From positions 1 through 57,780 of the forward strand of contig NZ_CALPCC010000016.1 of the NCBI RefSeq assembly GCF_943192905.1: DNA of 57,780 nt, read 5' to 3'. Below are positions 35,168 to 43,225 of this stretch, in pieces. The notes beneath the pieces were generated by a model. It was not told where the DNA came from. It ran no database searches and saw nothing but the letters and a program-made list of their open reading frames with translations. Within the stretch, counting starts at the first letter, position 1. Each line of letters begins with the position of its first letter. A program made the position numbers and the translations under genes. The DNA is from Adlercreutzia murintestinalis (lineage in GTDB: Bacteria > Actinomycetota > Coriobacteriia > Coriobacteriales > Eggerthellaceae).

Positions 35168-36826
35168 ATGAAAAGCGATTCTCTTAATCAGAAATGGCTC
35201 GATATCTGTAGTCGTGTAACATCGTATCCTGATGTTGACGGATCCCAGTTCAACGCGCTGATCAGCCGACTTCACCCCCAAGCGATCAGCGATGGGTTCT
35301 TGATGTTAACAGCTGAGAATAGTTTCTTGAAGTCGTGGGCAGAGCGAAGCTTCGTAAACGCTATCCAGCGGGCGCTGCACGACCTTTACGGCATGCCCTA
35401 CGTGGTTGTTGTTGAAGTTGACGAGGAAGTGAATGAATCGGACGCGCTTTCGACGGAAGGTCCCGCGAATAATGCTCTACTAGGCACCGACCAAGGAACG
35501 CTTCACTGTGTGCCCGCACATACTTCCCCATCAGGCGCGGCGCCTTTGTATGAGGATGAGGCTTCGATAAGGGATGCCGCGGTAACCGCTGCTACGATAC
35601 CCGCTTCTTCCTCAACTCCTTCAAGTGGTGCTATATCAGCTCCAACCTCTCCCCTCGTATCCGCCACAACAGAGAACAGCTCTTTTGAGTCATCTATCAC
35701 AGCACGCGATTCTTCTATATCGTCTTCTCTTAGCACGTCACATCAAGAGCGTTCTGAGTCTCAACATGACCAGATTCTTTCAAATATCACGTTTGAGAAC
35801 TTCGTCATTGGGGAATCGAACCGCATGGCGTACAGCATGGCGGTTCAAGTAGCTGAGATGCCGGGAAGCACAGCATTGAACCCGTTGTTTATTTACGGGA
35901 AGAGTGGCCTGGGAAAGACGCATCTTATGCGCGCCATTCAAAACTATGTTCGCGAAACGCGCCCTGATTTGCGCACGATCTACGTGGATAGCGAAGAGCT
36001 GATCAGTGGTTACACCGATGCAGTAGCCGAACACGATCGTGAGAAATCAAGTTATAAGAATTTTAAAACGTATTACGAAGCTGCTGACGTGCTCTTAGTT
36101 GATGACATCCAATTCTTACAAGGTAAAAAACAGACGCTCGATATCGTATTTCAGATATTCAATAAGCTCATCAACCAGGGTAAGCAGATCGTGCTGAGCG
36201 CCGACCGAGCGCCTAAGAATATCGACATCGACGAGCGTTACAGTAGCCGCTTCGTGCAAGGCGGAACCATTGATATCCAGCCGCCCGAAGTTGAAACGAA
36301 GCTTGCTATTGTTAAAAGCTACATTAATGAATATCGCGCGACACCGGGTAATGAAGACCTTCTCATTCCGGAAGAAGTGCAATTCTATATCGCAGAAAAC
36401 AGCGGTTCTAATATCCGTGAGCTCAAGGGTGCGCTCACCATCGTCATCTACCATATCAATTTCCTGAACAAGGACACAGTTTCTATCGGAGATGTGAGCC
36501 AGCTTCTAGAAAACCATTTCTCGAATGATATTCGCAAGAATCTGACGGTTGAAGATATACAAAAAGAAGTCGAGCAGTTCTATAAGGTGAAGCACGCTGA
36601 TATTGTCGGCCCGTCTCGCGATAGGAATGTGACCTATCCTCGCCAAATTGCGATCTATCTGTGCCGACAGTTGCTTGATCTTCCGTTCAATGACATCGGA
36701 AAAAAATTCAATCGAAATCACACCACTATCATGCACTCGGTTTCAAAAGTTGAAGACCAGCTTCTGTCGAATCGAAACGTACAAGAAGAGATCGAGGCGC
36801 TCAAACAGATCATTAAAGAGCTTTAG
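35168..36826 (+). CDS. dnaA: Chromosomal replication initiator DnaA
   Basis: The 552-aa AAA+ protein has an N-terminal domain I (about 1-85) and a long Ser/Ala/Thr-rich domain II (about 95-205, longer than usual). The ATPase domain has Walker A GKSGLGKTH (near 244-252), Walker B LLVDDIQFL and the sensor region DERYSSRF. Domain IV carries the DNA-binding signature RNVTYPRQIAIYLCRQL (near 484-500) and NRNHTTIMHSV. It opens the origin and recruits helicase. The ATG has GAAGGCGG upstream. The stop is followed by a near-parS site 32 bases on. Confidence 0.97.
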   Translation: MKSDSLNQKWLDICSRVTSYPDVDGSQFNALISRLHPQAISDGFLMLTAENSFLKSWAERSFVNAIQRALHDLYGMPYVVVVEVDEEVNESDALSTEGPANNALLGTDQGTLHCVPAHTSPSGAAPLYEDEASIRDAAVTAATIPASSSTPSSGAISAPTSPLVSATTENSSFESSITARDSSISSSLSTSHQERSESQHDQILSNITFENFVIGESNRMAYSMAVQVAEMPGSTALNPLFIYGKSGLGKTHLMRAIQNYVRETRPDLRTIYVDSEELISGYTDAVAEHDREKSSYKNFKTYYEAADVLLVDDIQFLQGKKQTLDIVFQIFNKLINQGKQIVLSADRAPKNIDIDERYSSRFVQGGTIDIQPPEVETKLAIVKSYINEYRATPGNEDLLIPEEVQFYIAENSGSNIRELKGALTIVIYHINFLNKDTVSIGDVSQLLENHFSNDIRKNLTVEDIQKEVEQFYKVKHADIVGPSRDRNVTYPRQIAIYLCRQLLDLPFNDIGKKFNRNHTTIMHSVSKVEDQLLSNRNVQEEIEALKQIIKEL

Positions 36827-36857
36827 TGTCTCAAGATGAGAAGCGACTGCGCACGAT

Positions 36858-36873
36858 TGTTTCACGTGAAACC
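36858..36873. promoter_or_regulatory. parS-like site (one mismatch)
   Basis: TGTTTCACGTGAAACC differs from the exact palindrome at its last base. It lies just after dnaA in the 389-base dnaA-rpmH gap. Confidence 0.65.
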
Positions 36874-37137
36874 TTTCCTGATTTTATGCGCTCTCTATAC
36901 ACTTTTTCTCTCCAAAATCTATGGCGCTATGGTGCATTTTCCATAATTCCCTCTGAAACCCTGTTAATAGCCCAGACACGTTTTCAACGTCTCTCAGCGG
37001 AGAAAAATACGGCACCACGCTGGCTTTTTCCCATTTTTCTTGATTTCAACCGTCGTTATTATCATTATTATTTTTTAAAACCACTCTCCCTTATTCATCC
37101 TCGAACACTGCTCTCTCAAGCCGTTCATAAATTCTAT

Positions 37138-37165
37138 TTGACAGAAAGACCAGCTAGGATATACT
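37138..37165 (+). promoter_or_regulatory. Strong promoter of the rpmH operon
   Basis: TTGACA (37138-37143) and TATACT (37160-37165) are 16 bases apart, close to the sigma-70-type consensus, and lie 51 bases before rpmH. The rest of the dnaA-rpmH gap (36827-37137) shows no convincing gene. Confidence 0.8.
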
Positions 37166-37215
37166 TTTCGAACTGCGCATTTTTTCTCTGAGAAGAGTAG
37201 AAAAGGAACCAAAAG

Positions 37216-37350
37216 ATGAAGCGTACCTATCAACCGAACAAGCGTAAACGCGCAAAATGCCATGGTTTTCGTGCCCGCATGTCCACTAAGGGTGGCCGTG
37301 CTGTTTTGTCACGGCGTCGTGCGAAGGGTCGTAAGCGTCTCTGCGTGTAA
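37216..37350 (+). CDS. rpmH: 50S ribosomal protein L34
   Basis: The 44-aa, Arg/Lys-rich protein begins [20 protein letters not shown] and ends [12 protein letters not shown], the L34 pattern throughout. The ATG follows AAAAGGAACC. It is the first gene of the classic rpmH-rnpA-yidD-yidC-jag unit and has a near-consensus promoter directly upstream. L34 binds 23S rRNA in the large subunit. The final Cys-Val is a small departure from the usual end. Confidence 0.98.
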   Translation: MKRTYQPNKRKRAKCHGFRARMSTKGGRAVLSRRRAKGRKRLCV

Positions 37351-37355
37351 CACAG

Positions 37356-37715
37356 TTGGAAACTATTAAATCCAGCGCTGAGATTTCTTCGCTCTTTAAG
37401 AGAGGTGTTCGTTCGTCGAATAGATTCATAACGCTGATAGCGGTGAGAAAGATCGACGATTATAACCCTTTAGAACACGGCCCCTGTGGCCGTGTTGCAT
37501 TTATCGCAGGGAAGAAAAATGGCAATGCATGTTGGCGAAACGCAGCGAAGCGACGCATGCGTGAGATAGCACGTCAGATTGGTGCCCCTTGGGTCGGCTA
37601 TGATGTGCTGTTTATTGCAAAACGCGGTATTACCAGCGTTTCTTATAGTAAAGTGCTAGAAGCAACGAAGGACACCATGAGCCGTGCGGATTTAGGAAAG
37701 CTATCCGGTGAGTAG
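37356..37715 (+). CDS. rnpA: Ribonuclease P protein component
   Basis: The 119-aa basic protein starts METIKSSAEISSLFKRGVRSS (split here at its RNA-binding groove) and has the family RNR-like motif as 'NAAKRRMREIAR'. It assists RNase P RNA in cutting tRNA leaders. The start is TTG 37356, five bases after the rpmH stop; the position is fixed by the usual N-terminal alignment of the family. Its 3' end overlaps yidD by 8 bases. Confidence 0.94.
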   Translation: METIKSSAEISSLFKRGVRSSNRFITLIAVRKIDDYNPLEHGPCGRVAFIAGKKNGNACWRNAAKRRMREIARQIGAPWVGYDVLFIAKRGITSVSYSKVLEATKDTMSRADLGKLSGE

Positions 37716-37998
37716 ACTGCATACCATACTTAAGAAAGTGCCTGTCATGGTTGCGGTTGGGCTGATCACTTTTTATAAGGCCGCTATTTCTCCGTTGCTG
37801 CCTAGTTCTTGTCGGTTTGTTCCAAGCTGTTCAGAGTACGGGTTGATCGCTTTTCAACGCTTTGGATTTCGCCGCGGCTTTGTTTTGACCGCTAAAAGGA
37901 TATGCAGGTGTCGTCCGGGTGGCCCTCATGGTTATGACCCGGTTCCAGATATACCCGAGAATATGAAGGGATCAGCCGGTCATGTGGGATATGTTTAA
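37708..37998 (+). CDS. yidD: Membrane protein insertion efficiency factor YidD
   Basis: The 96-aa protein has an N-terminal amphipathic/membrane stretch and the family core 'YKAAISPLLPSSCRFVPSCSEY', with the three Cys near 35-42 and 'CRCRPGGPHGYDPVP'. It helps YidC insert proteins. The GTG start at 37708 lies inside the end of rnpA, and its own end overlaps yidC by 17 bases, so translation is coupled along the operon. Confidence 0.96.
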   Translation: MSRLHTILKKVPVMVAVGLITFYKAAISPLLPSSCRFVPSCSEYGLIAFQRFGFRRGFVLTAKRICRCRPGGPHGYDPVPDIPENMKGSAGHVGYV

Positions 37999-38758
37999 AG
38001 ACTGGATTTTCCAAGCTATCCAGTTCTTCTATAACGTTTGCGGGGATTGGGGCCTCGCGATCATCATTATCACCATCATCTTCCGTATCTTGGTGGCTCC
38101 GCTTATGCATAAGCAGGCGAAGTCGAATTATCAGATGCAGAAGATTCAGCCTCAGATTCAAAAGCTGCAAGAGAAATATGCTGGCGATCAAACTCGAATG
38201 AGCCAGGAGATGCAGAAGCTCTATGCGGAAGCGAAGTTCAATCCTCTTGCAGGTTGTCTTCCCATGTTGCTTCAAATGCCCATCTTCATTGCTTTGTTCC
38301 AAGTTCTTCGGGAAATGGGCGATAGGGTAGAAGTTCAGAATTTTTCGTTCTATAACATTGTGCCAAACTTGGTTCAAACTCCATCGGGCGCTCTTGAACA
38401 GGGAATTGGAACATTTGTTCCCTATTTGATTCTTATGATCGTTTTTGCGGGCGCCACATTCTTTCCTATGATTCAACAGCAGCTTAAGAATAAGGATAAT
38501 AAGCAGCGTAACCAAACGCTCATTATGGGCATCGTAATGACCTTATTCATGCTGTGGATCTCATGGGGATCCCCAGCAGGTGTTTTGTTGTTCTGGGGTG
38601 TTTCCTCGTTGATCGGTATTGCTCAGAATCAATTTACGCTTTCCCGGTGTCGGCGTGCTGATGCTGCTGCTGAGGCAGCAGCGCAGCTTGAGGTGAAGCC
38701 GGTTGAGGTGGAGGTTGTACGCAAGGAGAAAAAGCAGCGCCCGCATAAGAAGCGCTAG
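37982..38758 (+). CDS. yidC: Membrane protein insertase YidC
   Basis: The 258-aa Oxa1-type insertase has five hydrophobic segments: a first helix near residues 22-40 (DWGLAIIIITIIFRILVAPL) with the conserved Arg in the groove, a cytoplasmic coiled-coil hairpin 'KIQPQIQKLQEKY', then 'FNPLAGCLPMLLQMPIFIALFQ', and later helices. The tail is very basic (KKQRPHKKR), suited to ribosome contact. It is the short Gram-positive form with no large periplasmic domain and no lipobox. ATG 37982 is used; a second ATG lies nine bases on. The jag gene follows after 102 bases. Confidence 0.96.
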   Translation: MWDMFKDWIFQAIQFFYNVCGDWGLAIIIITIIFRILVAPLMHKQAKSNYQMQKIQPQIQKLQEKYAGDQTRMSQEMQKLYAEAKFNPLAGCLPMLLQMPIFIALFQVLREMGDRVEVQNFSFYNIVPNLVQTPSGALEQGIGTFVPYLILMIVFAGATFFPMIQQQLKNKDNKQRNQTLIMGIVMTLFMLWISWGSPAGVLLFWGVSSLIGIAQNQFTLSRCRRADAAAEAAAQLEVKPVEVEVVRKEKKQRPHKKR

Positions 38759-38774
38759 TTTTCCGCCTTCCTAT

Positions 38775-38790
38775 TGTTTCACGTGAAACA
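38775..38790. promoter_or_regulatory. parS site (exact), yidC-jag gap
   Basis: TGTTTCACGTGAAACA lies 16 bases after yidC. Confidence 0.9.
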
Positions 38791-38818
38791 ATGAGGTGGA
38801 TACACGCGCTGAGAAGAA

Positions 38819-38834
38819 TGTTTCATGTGAAGCA
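38819..38834. promoter_or_regulatory. Degenerate parS-like site (two mismatches)
   Basis: TGTTTCATGTGAAGCA lies 44 bases after the exact site and 27 bases before jag. It may be a decayed copy. Confidence 0.45.
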
Positions 38835-38860
38835 TTCTGCCATAGATAAGGAGTTTAATT

Positions 38861-39421
38861 ATGGCCGAGCACGATATTCAAGAATCTATGAGCGAAACTG
38901 TGGAGCAATCACAAACAGATTCTCTTCCCAAGAAAGAGATGAGCGACGTTTCTGAGGAAGAACTGGATGCCATTGCGGATAAATCAATTCAGATTATTCA
39001 AGATATTCTCAAGCATTTTAATGTTGGTGAGGTTGTTATAGACGAGTATGAGGGAGATGAAGGAGAGCTCATTCTTGATATTACTGGCGACGATCTTGCT
39101 GTTATGATTGGGCGACATGGGAATACCCTCGATGCACTGCAAACACTCTTCAATTCCATCATTATTAAAGAGATCGGCTTCAGGTATCCTGTTGTGATTG
39201 ATGTTGAAGGATACAAGAGCCGTCAGCGTCAGAAACTAGAATCTATTGCACATTCCTCTGCGAATCGAGCCGCGAATCAGAATCGTCGTATTAGTTTGCA
39301 TCCTATGACTCCCTACGAGCGGCGGATTATTCATATTACTTTGAAAGATGATGGTCGTGTTGAGACGATCTCTGAAGGGGAAGGAAACGGGCGCCATGTT
39401 GTAGTGGTGCCGCTTTCGTGA
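38861..39421 (+). CDS. jag: RNA-binding protein KhpB (Jag/EloR)
   Basis: The 186-aa protein has a KH-II domain with IGRHGNTLDALQTL near residues 83-96 and a C-terminal R3H domain with 'RRIIHITL' and 'SEGEGNGRHVVVVP'. The N-terminus (1-45) is an acidic, Gln/Ser-rich replacement for the usual Jag-N domain. KhpB binds RNA with KhpA and influences division and cell elongation in Gram-positives. ATG 38861 follows AAGGAG. It closes the rpmH-yidC operon and is followed by a hairpin terminator candidate. Confidence 0.95.
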   Translation: MAEHDIQESMSETVEQSQTDSLPKKEMSDVSEEELDAIADKSIQIIQDILKHFNVGEVVIDEYEGDEGELILDITGDDLAVMIGRHGNTLDALQTLFNSIIIKEIGFRYPVVIDVEGYKSRQRQKLESIAHSSANRAANQNRRISLHPMTPYERRIIHITLKDDGRVETISEGEGNGRHVVVVPLS

Positions 39422-39497
39422 TCTGTAATGAATATACGATTCAGTTAATTAAGTTATCAACCAACCGACTGTCTTATTAGCTAATCTCTTAATGGAG

Positions 39498-39527
39498 AGC
39501 CATTAACTACTCAGCTAGTTAATGGCT
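39498..39527 (+). terminator. Terminator candidate after jag
   Basis: An 11-bp perfect stem (AGCCATTAACT with AGTTAATGGCT) around an 8-base loop is followed by TTACTCTTTAT. The 39528-39690 stretch after it is AT-rich with scattered AGCTAA repeats and no gene. Confidence 0.6.
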
Positions 39528-39697
39528 TTACTCTTTATATATCTCGATAGTTACTAAAATAGTAAAGCAGAATCTTTAGCATTTTAGGGCTTGAAGAGGA
39601 AGCTAATGATAAGCACTTAGCTATTTTTTTGGGTGACTGTTATATTTAGTAAAAAGCTAACAGTTAATCTCTTGGGTTGCTGTTTACGTCCCTAGAA

Positions 39698-39713
39698 TGT
39701 TTCACGTGAAACA
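39698..39713. promoter_or_regulatory. parS site (exact)
   Basis: TGTTTCACGTGAAACA, first of three in repeat copy 1. Confidence 0.9.
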
Positions 39714-39741
39714 TTCTATAGGGTGCGTGTACAATCAAAAA

Positions 39742-39757
39742 TGTTTCACGTGAAACA
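39742..39757. promoter_or_regulatory. parS site (exact)
   Basis: TGTTTCACGTGAAACA, second of three in repeat copy 1; centre 44 bases from the first. Confidence 0.9.
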
Positions 39758-39790
39758 TTTTCTGTAACAATAGAATCTTATAACCTCAAT

Positions 39791-39806
39791 TGTTTCACGT
39801 GAAACA
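39791..39806. promoter_or_regulatory. parS site (exact)
   Basis: TGTTTCACGTGAAACA, third in repeat copy 1, two bases beyond the rsmG stop codon. Confidence 0.9.
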
Positions 39807-39807
39807 A

Positions 39808-40458
39808 TTATGAACATAATGGCTTCTTTTGCGCCAAACCTATTCTTCTAGGGAGTTTAATACGAGGATCTGACTGTTTTTCAAATACAATGCATTCCCG
39901 ATATGTCTCTTTATCGCTTAAAAAGTAGTTCCTTCTTGAAATCAAATACATACCTGTTGTCTTTTGGATTGCCTTACCATCGTCTAGTTCGTGCTTATCA
40001 AGATGAGCTTTTAAACAAATAAGATGTCCACCTTTTTGCAATAAAGGCGCTGCTAATTCCATAAGTGAAGGAATTTTAGAAAGAGCTCGTGCACTTATAA
40101 CAGCAAAGGAGGAAGGATGCTCTACTGCAACTTCCTCAACTCGTTTACCACATGTTTTGATATGAGAAAGGTTCATATCATCCAGAACGTTCTGAACAGC
40201 TTTCATCTTTTTCTGAACAGAATCAATTAACCATGTTTCTCGATTACTCTCAAGAGCGATAGGTACTCCTGGGAAACCTCCCCCTGAGCCAATATCTCCA
40301 TAACGACCTGACGGCGCATTATGAATCTCCGGGAGAATTGCCAGTGAATCTTCTATATGAAGAAGGAGAGCCTTATTTCGGTCTGTAATGTTCGTCAAAT
40401 TGATTTGCTGATTGACTTCAAGAATACGGTCTAGATATTCGACGCATTTTTGATTCAT
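39808..40458 (-). CDS. rsmG: 16S rRNA (guanine527-N7)-methyltransferase
   Basis: The 216-aa methyltransferase has the SAM-binding GDIGSGGGFPGVPIAL and the family segments 'NLTNITD' and 'VISARALSKIPSLMELA'. It methylates G527 of 16S rRNA; loss gives mild streptomycin resistance in many bacteria. ATG 40458 is chosen because GAGGTG lies five bases upstream; an earlier ATG falls inside a parS site. It runs against the surrounding jag and parAB genes and sits between the two copies of a 118-bp parS-bearing repeat, as if this segment were once rearranged. Confidence 0.94.
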   Translation of the reverse strand: MNQKCVEYLDRILEVNQQINLTNITDRNKALLLHIEDSLAILPEIHNAPSGRYGDIGSGGGFPGVPIALESNRETWLIDSVQKKMKAVQNVLDDMNLSHIKTCGKRVEEVAVEHPSSFAVISARALSKIPSLMELAAPLLQKGGHLICLKAHLDKHELDDGKAIQKTTGMYLISRRNYFLSDKETYRECIVFEKQSDPRIKLPRRIGLAQKKPLCS

Positions 40459-40471
40459 GTAGCACCTCAAT

Positions 40472-40487
40472 TGTTTCACGTGAAACA
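40472..40487. promoter_or_regulatory. parS site (exact), upstream of rsmG
   Basis: TGTTTCACGTGAAACA lies 13 bases before the rsmG start, within its leader. Confidence 0.9.
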
Positions 40488-40679
40488 TTCAGTAATGAAG
40501 CAAGTATAAACGGTATAAGGAAGATGTGGGAATCATATAAGAATCATCTCTCTTATGTAACAGAAAGAAGTCAGAAAGAGATCAGACTAATGATGATCTA
40601 GTACGTGGGTTATGAGTTAGAGAAGTCAGGCTGCATTGATAGCATAGAAGAACCAAGGATAAAGAGAAAGGGACGATAT

Positions 40680-41072
40680 ATGGGAAGATTTTTACTGGCT
40701 TCTCGCGCTCAAGAAATGCGACAAAACATGACAATATATGAGAGAAAACTCTGGTACAAGTTTTTAGCTGAATATAACCCTCCGTTTCGTACGCAGAAGG
40801 TAGTAGGTAACTACATACTAGATTTTTACTGTCATAAAGTAAGGCTTTGTGTAGAGGTTGATGGAGACACCCATTTTAACCCTCGTGCGCAAAGATATGA
40901 TCTAATAAGAACAACATACCTTGAGATGGAAGAGATTAAGGTTCTTCGATTTACTAATACAGAAGTAAAAGAATCGTTTGAGTCAGTATGTGAAACTATT
41001 CATAACGAAGTGGAGCAACGGCGAAATGACGCACTCTCCAGTCTTTTTCTTAAACTCAAGCAAAAGAGCTAG
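40680..41072 (+). CDS. DUF559-family putative endonuclease-like protein
   Basis: The 130-aa protein fits DUF559, related to the very-short-patch-repair endonuclease fold: 'MTIYERKLWYKFL', 'PPFRTQKVVGNYILDFYC', 'LCVEVDGDTHF' and 'KVLRFTNTEV'. The D of DFYC and the E and D of EVDG are the likely metal ligands, all present. Members are often of unknown role, sometimes near mobile DNA. ATG 40680 follows AAAGGGA; a GTG 75 bases earlier has no site. Its stop codon lies at the first bases of repeat copy 2. The neighbouring direct repeats suggest it arrived with a rearrangement. Confidence 0.87.
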   Translation: MGRFLLASRAQEMRQNMTIYERKLWYKFLAEYNPPFRTQKVVGNYILDFYCHKVRLCVEVDGDTHFNPRAQRYDLIRTTYLEMEEIKVLRFTNTEVKESFESVCETIHNEVEQRRNDALSSLFLKLKQKS

Positions 41073-41074
41073 AA

Positions 41075-41090
41075 TGTTTCACGTGAAACA
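41075..41090. promoter_or_regulatory. parS site (exact)
   Basis: TGTTTCACGTGAAACA, first in repeat copy 2. Confidence 0.9.
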
Positions 41091-41118
41091 TTCTATAGAG
41101 TGCGTGTACAATCAGAAA

Positions 41119-41134
41119 TGTTTCACGTGAAACA
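41119..41134. promoter_or_regulatory. parS site (exact)
   Basis: TGTTTCACGTGAAACA, second in repeat copy 2. Confidence 0.9.
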
Positions 41135-41167
41135 TTTCCTGTAACAATAGAATCTTATAACCCAAAT

Positions 41168-41183
41168 TGTTTCATGTGAAACA
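41168..41183. promoter_or_regulatory. parS-like site (one mismatch)
   Basis: TGTTTCATGTGAAACA, third in repeat copy 2, 56 bases before the parA start; one base differs from the corresponding exact site in copy 1. Confidence 0.65.
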
Positions 41184-41239
41184 ATTTCATATAAATTACC
41201 ATGCTATACTCGGAAGAAGTCCCAGCGAAAGGGGAATAT

Positions 41240-42190
41240 ATGGGCCTGCTTGATAGCCATAAACGTGACATCAATGGAGAAGGTGCTGTAAGTTCAGACC
41301 CAACGGATATAAACAATATCGAAGATATACAGGTTGTTATCCGTGATGTCACGCCTGATTTAAGTAATGCTAGTTCTCGGCATCTTAAGCATTACTCAGA
41401 GAAAAAGACGGTCGATAAAGTGATCGGCCAAACGAAGATCATTGCGATTATTAACCAAAAAGGTGGGGTTGGAAAGTCAACAACCGCAGTAAACCTAGCT
41501 GCCGCACTTGGTGAAATGGGTAAGCAGGTACTTTTGGTTGACCTTGATCCCCAAGGGAACTCTTCTAGTGGTCTAGGGATAGAGAAATCCTTGGTAGAGC
41601 ACTGTATTTATGATGTGATTCTCGCTGATTGTCCTATTGAGGATGTGATCATTCCAGACGTGTGTCAAGGATTAGATGTAGTACCAGCCACTATCAATCT
41701 TGCTGGTGCTGAGGTGGAGTTAGTTTCAGAAATAGCTCGCGAAAATCGCCTCAAGGATGCTGTAGGCACAATGCGAGGACGGTATGATTTCATTCTCGTC
41801 GATTGTCCTCCTTCGTTAGGTCTCCTTACAGTCAATGCGCTTGTTGCGGCTGATAAACTCTTGATACCGATCCAGTGTGAGTTCTATGCACTGGAAGGTG
41901 TGACAAAACTTCTTGAATCAATGAAACGTGTCAAATCTCGCCTTAATCCCACTCTTGATATCTATGGGGTGCTTCTCACGATGTATGACAACCGCACCAC
42001 ACTCTCAAAGCAAGTTGTGGATGAGGTGAAAGGGTATTTTGGAAAAGTTGTATTCAATACTCTTATTCCCCGGACAGTAAAACTATCTGAAGCTCCCTCG
42101 TTTGGGCAGCCGATAACAGAATATGATCCGCGGGGTAAGGGTTCTATTGCCTATATTGAACTTGCGAAGGAAGTGATCGAACGTGGCTAA
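41240..42190 (+). CDS. parA: Chromosome-partitioning ATPase ParA (Soj)
   Basis: The 316-aa protein has the deviant Walker A KGGVGKSTTAVN near residues 72-83 with the signature lysines, 'VLLVDLDPQGNSSSGLG' and 'FILVDCPPSLGLLT'. It dimerises on DNA with ATP and moves ParB-parS complexes apart after replication. About 60 residues precede the ATPase core and are longer than in B. subtilis Soj. ATG 41240 follows AAAGGGG; an upstream in-frame ATG lacks a site. Its stop overlaps parB by 8 bases. Confidence 0.97.
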   Translation: MGLLDSHKRDINGEGAVSSDPTDINNIEDIQVVIRDVTPDLSNASSRHLKHYSEKKTVDKVIGQTKIIAIINQKGGVGKSTTAVNLAAALGEMGKQVLLVDLDPQGNSSSGLGIEKSLVEHCIYDVILADCPIEDVIIPDVCQGLDVVPATINLAGAEVELVSEIARENRLKDAVGTMRGRYDFILVDCPPSLGLLTVNALVAADKLLIPIQCEFYALEGVTKLLESMKRVKSRLNPTLDIYGVLLTMYDNRTTLSKQVVDEVKGYFGKVVFNTLIPRTVKLSEAPSFGQPITEYDPRGKGSIAYIELAKEVIERG

Positions 42191-43205
42191 AACAAATAGA
42201 GGCGGTCTTGGGCGTGGTCTGAGTTCTCTAATGGGCGGACCAGTAGAAGCAGCGCCAGAGCGGACTACTAATCGTGAACAAGTAGAATATGAGGAAGACC
42301 TTGATTATACGAATGTTTCACGTGAAACATCTACACATACACCATCGATAAGCGAAAAGAGAGCCTCCTCTGATGATATAGCCGCCAAGCAGCCAACTAT
42401 GCCACCAGCATCGCTTACTCCTAGTATGAACGAGATACCGATTGATTTGGTAGTTCCGAATCCAGATCAGCCACGTACTAATTTCAAAGAAGATGAGCTT
42501 GAAGAACTTGCGCGTTCGATTGAACAGGATGGACTGCTTCAGCCTATTCTCGTGCGCCCTATAGCGGGTGGACAATTTCAAATCATTGCAGGTGAGCGCC
42601 GTTGGCAGGCATCAAAACGGGCTGGTCTTGACAAAGTTCCTGTGAGGATTAAAGAAGTCGATGATGATCGCGCTCTTGAATTAGCGCTTGTCGAAAACGT
42701 GCAGCGATCTGATCTTAATCCAATCGAAGAGGCGTATGGTTATAAACGTCTGATGGATCGAAAAAAGATGACACAGGCGGATATTGCTCAAGCTATGTCG
42801 AAAGGTCGTTCTACGGTTGCAAATGCGCTTCGTTTGCTCGATCTTCCAGAAGAGGCGCAACAAATGCTTTTTGAAGAAAAAATCAGCGCTGGTCATGCTC
42901 GCGCGATTCTTTCTATCCAATCTGCAGAAGGTAGAGAAAAGCTAACAGAGAAACTGCAGGACAAGAAGCTCTCAGTGCGCGAAACGGAGTCGCTTGCACG
43001 ATTGATGACCATGAAACCAGGAGACAGAGTTGCAAAAGAGCAGGTTCCGCAAACATTCAAGCAAGTTGCAAAAGCGCTTAAAGATGTGCTTAAAACGCCG
43101 GTAAAAGTAAAAACAACAAACGGGAAGAATAAGATAGAGATAGAGTTCAGCGATGAAGAGGATCTGAGAAGGGTTTTTGAAGAATTGCTTGCCTCAGTTT
43201 CTTAA
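42183..43205 (+). CDS. parB: Chromosome-partitioning protein ParB (Spo0J)
   Basis: The 340-aa protein has the ParA-contact start 'RGGLGRGLSSLMGG', the CTP-binding N-domain with 'NPDQPRTNF' and GERRWQASK (near 137-145), and the helix-turn-helix 'KMTQADIAQAMSKGRSTVANALRLL', which recognises parS. A C-terminal dimer domain follows. An Ala/Ser/Pro-rich stretch separates the first two parts and contains NVSRETS, which is an exact parS site translated in frame. The GTG start overlaps parA, so they are coupled. The dense field of parS sites around the gene is its target. Confidence 0.97.
   Translation: MAKTNRGGLGRGLSSLMGGPVEAAPERTTNREQVEYEEDLDYTNVSRETSTHTPSISEKRASSDDIAAKQPTMPPASLTPSMNEIPIDLVVPNPDQPRTNFKEDELEELARSIEQDGLLQPILVRPIAGGQFQIIAGERRWQASKRAGLDKVPVRIKEVDDDRALELALVENVQRSDLNPIEEAYGYKRLMDRKKMTQADIAQAMSKGRSTVANALRLLDLPEEAQQMLFEEKISAGHARAILSIQSAEGREKLTEKLQDKKLSVRETESLARLMTMKPGDRVAKEQVPQTFKQVAKALKDVLKTPVKVKTTNGKNKIEIEFSDEEDLRRVFEELLASVS
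42314..42329. promoter_or_regulatory. parS site (exact), inside parB
   Basis: TGTTTCACGTGAAACA is read in frame as part of NVSRETS in the parB linker. Confidence 0.9.
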
Positions 43206-43225
43206 AGCATTCTCAGTCTCTATAT

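Larger units (their letters stand above)
39692..39809. repeat. 118-bp direct repeat, copy 1 (three parS sites)
   Basis: This block matches 41069-41186 base for base at constant offset 1377 with about six substitutions and no gaps. It holds three exact parS palindromes and ends at the rsmG stop codon. Copy 2 lies upstream of parA. Confidence 0.9.
41069..41186. repeat. 118-bp direct repeat, copy 2 (parS sites)
   Basis: This copy matches 39692-39809 with about six substitutions. It holds two exact parS sites and one with CATGTG in place of CACGTG, and lies directly upstream of parA. Confidence 0.9.

Noticed and set aside
36826-37191. A 121-codon frame starting at the dnaA stop (TAGTG)
   Set aside because: It runs across the near-consensus rpmH promoter, contains a near-parS site and has random-looking sequence without ribosome site.
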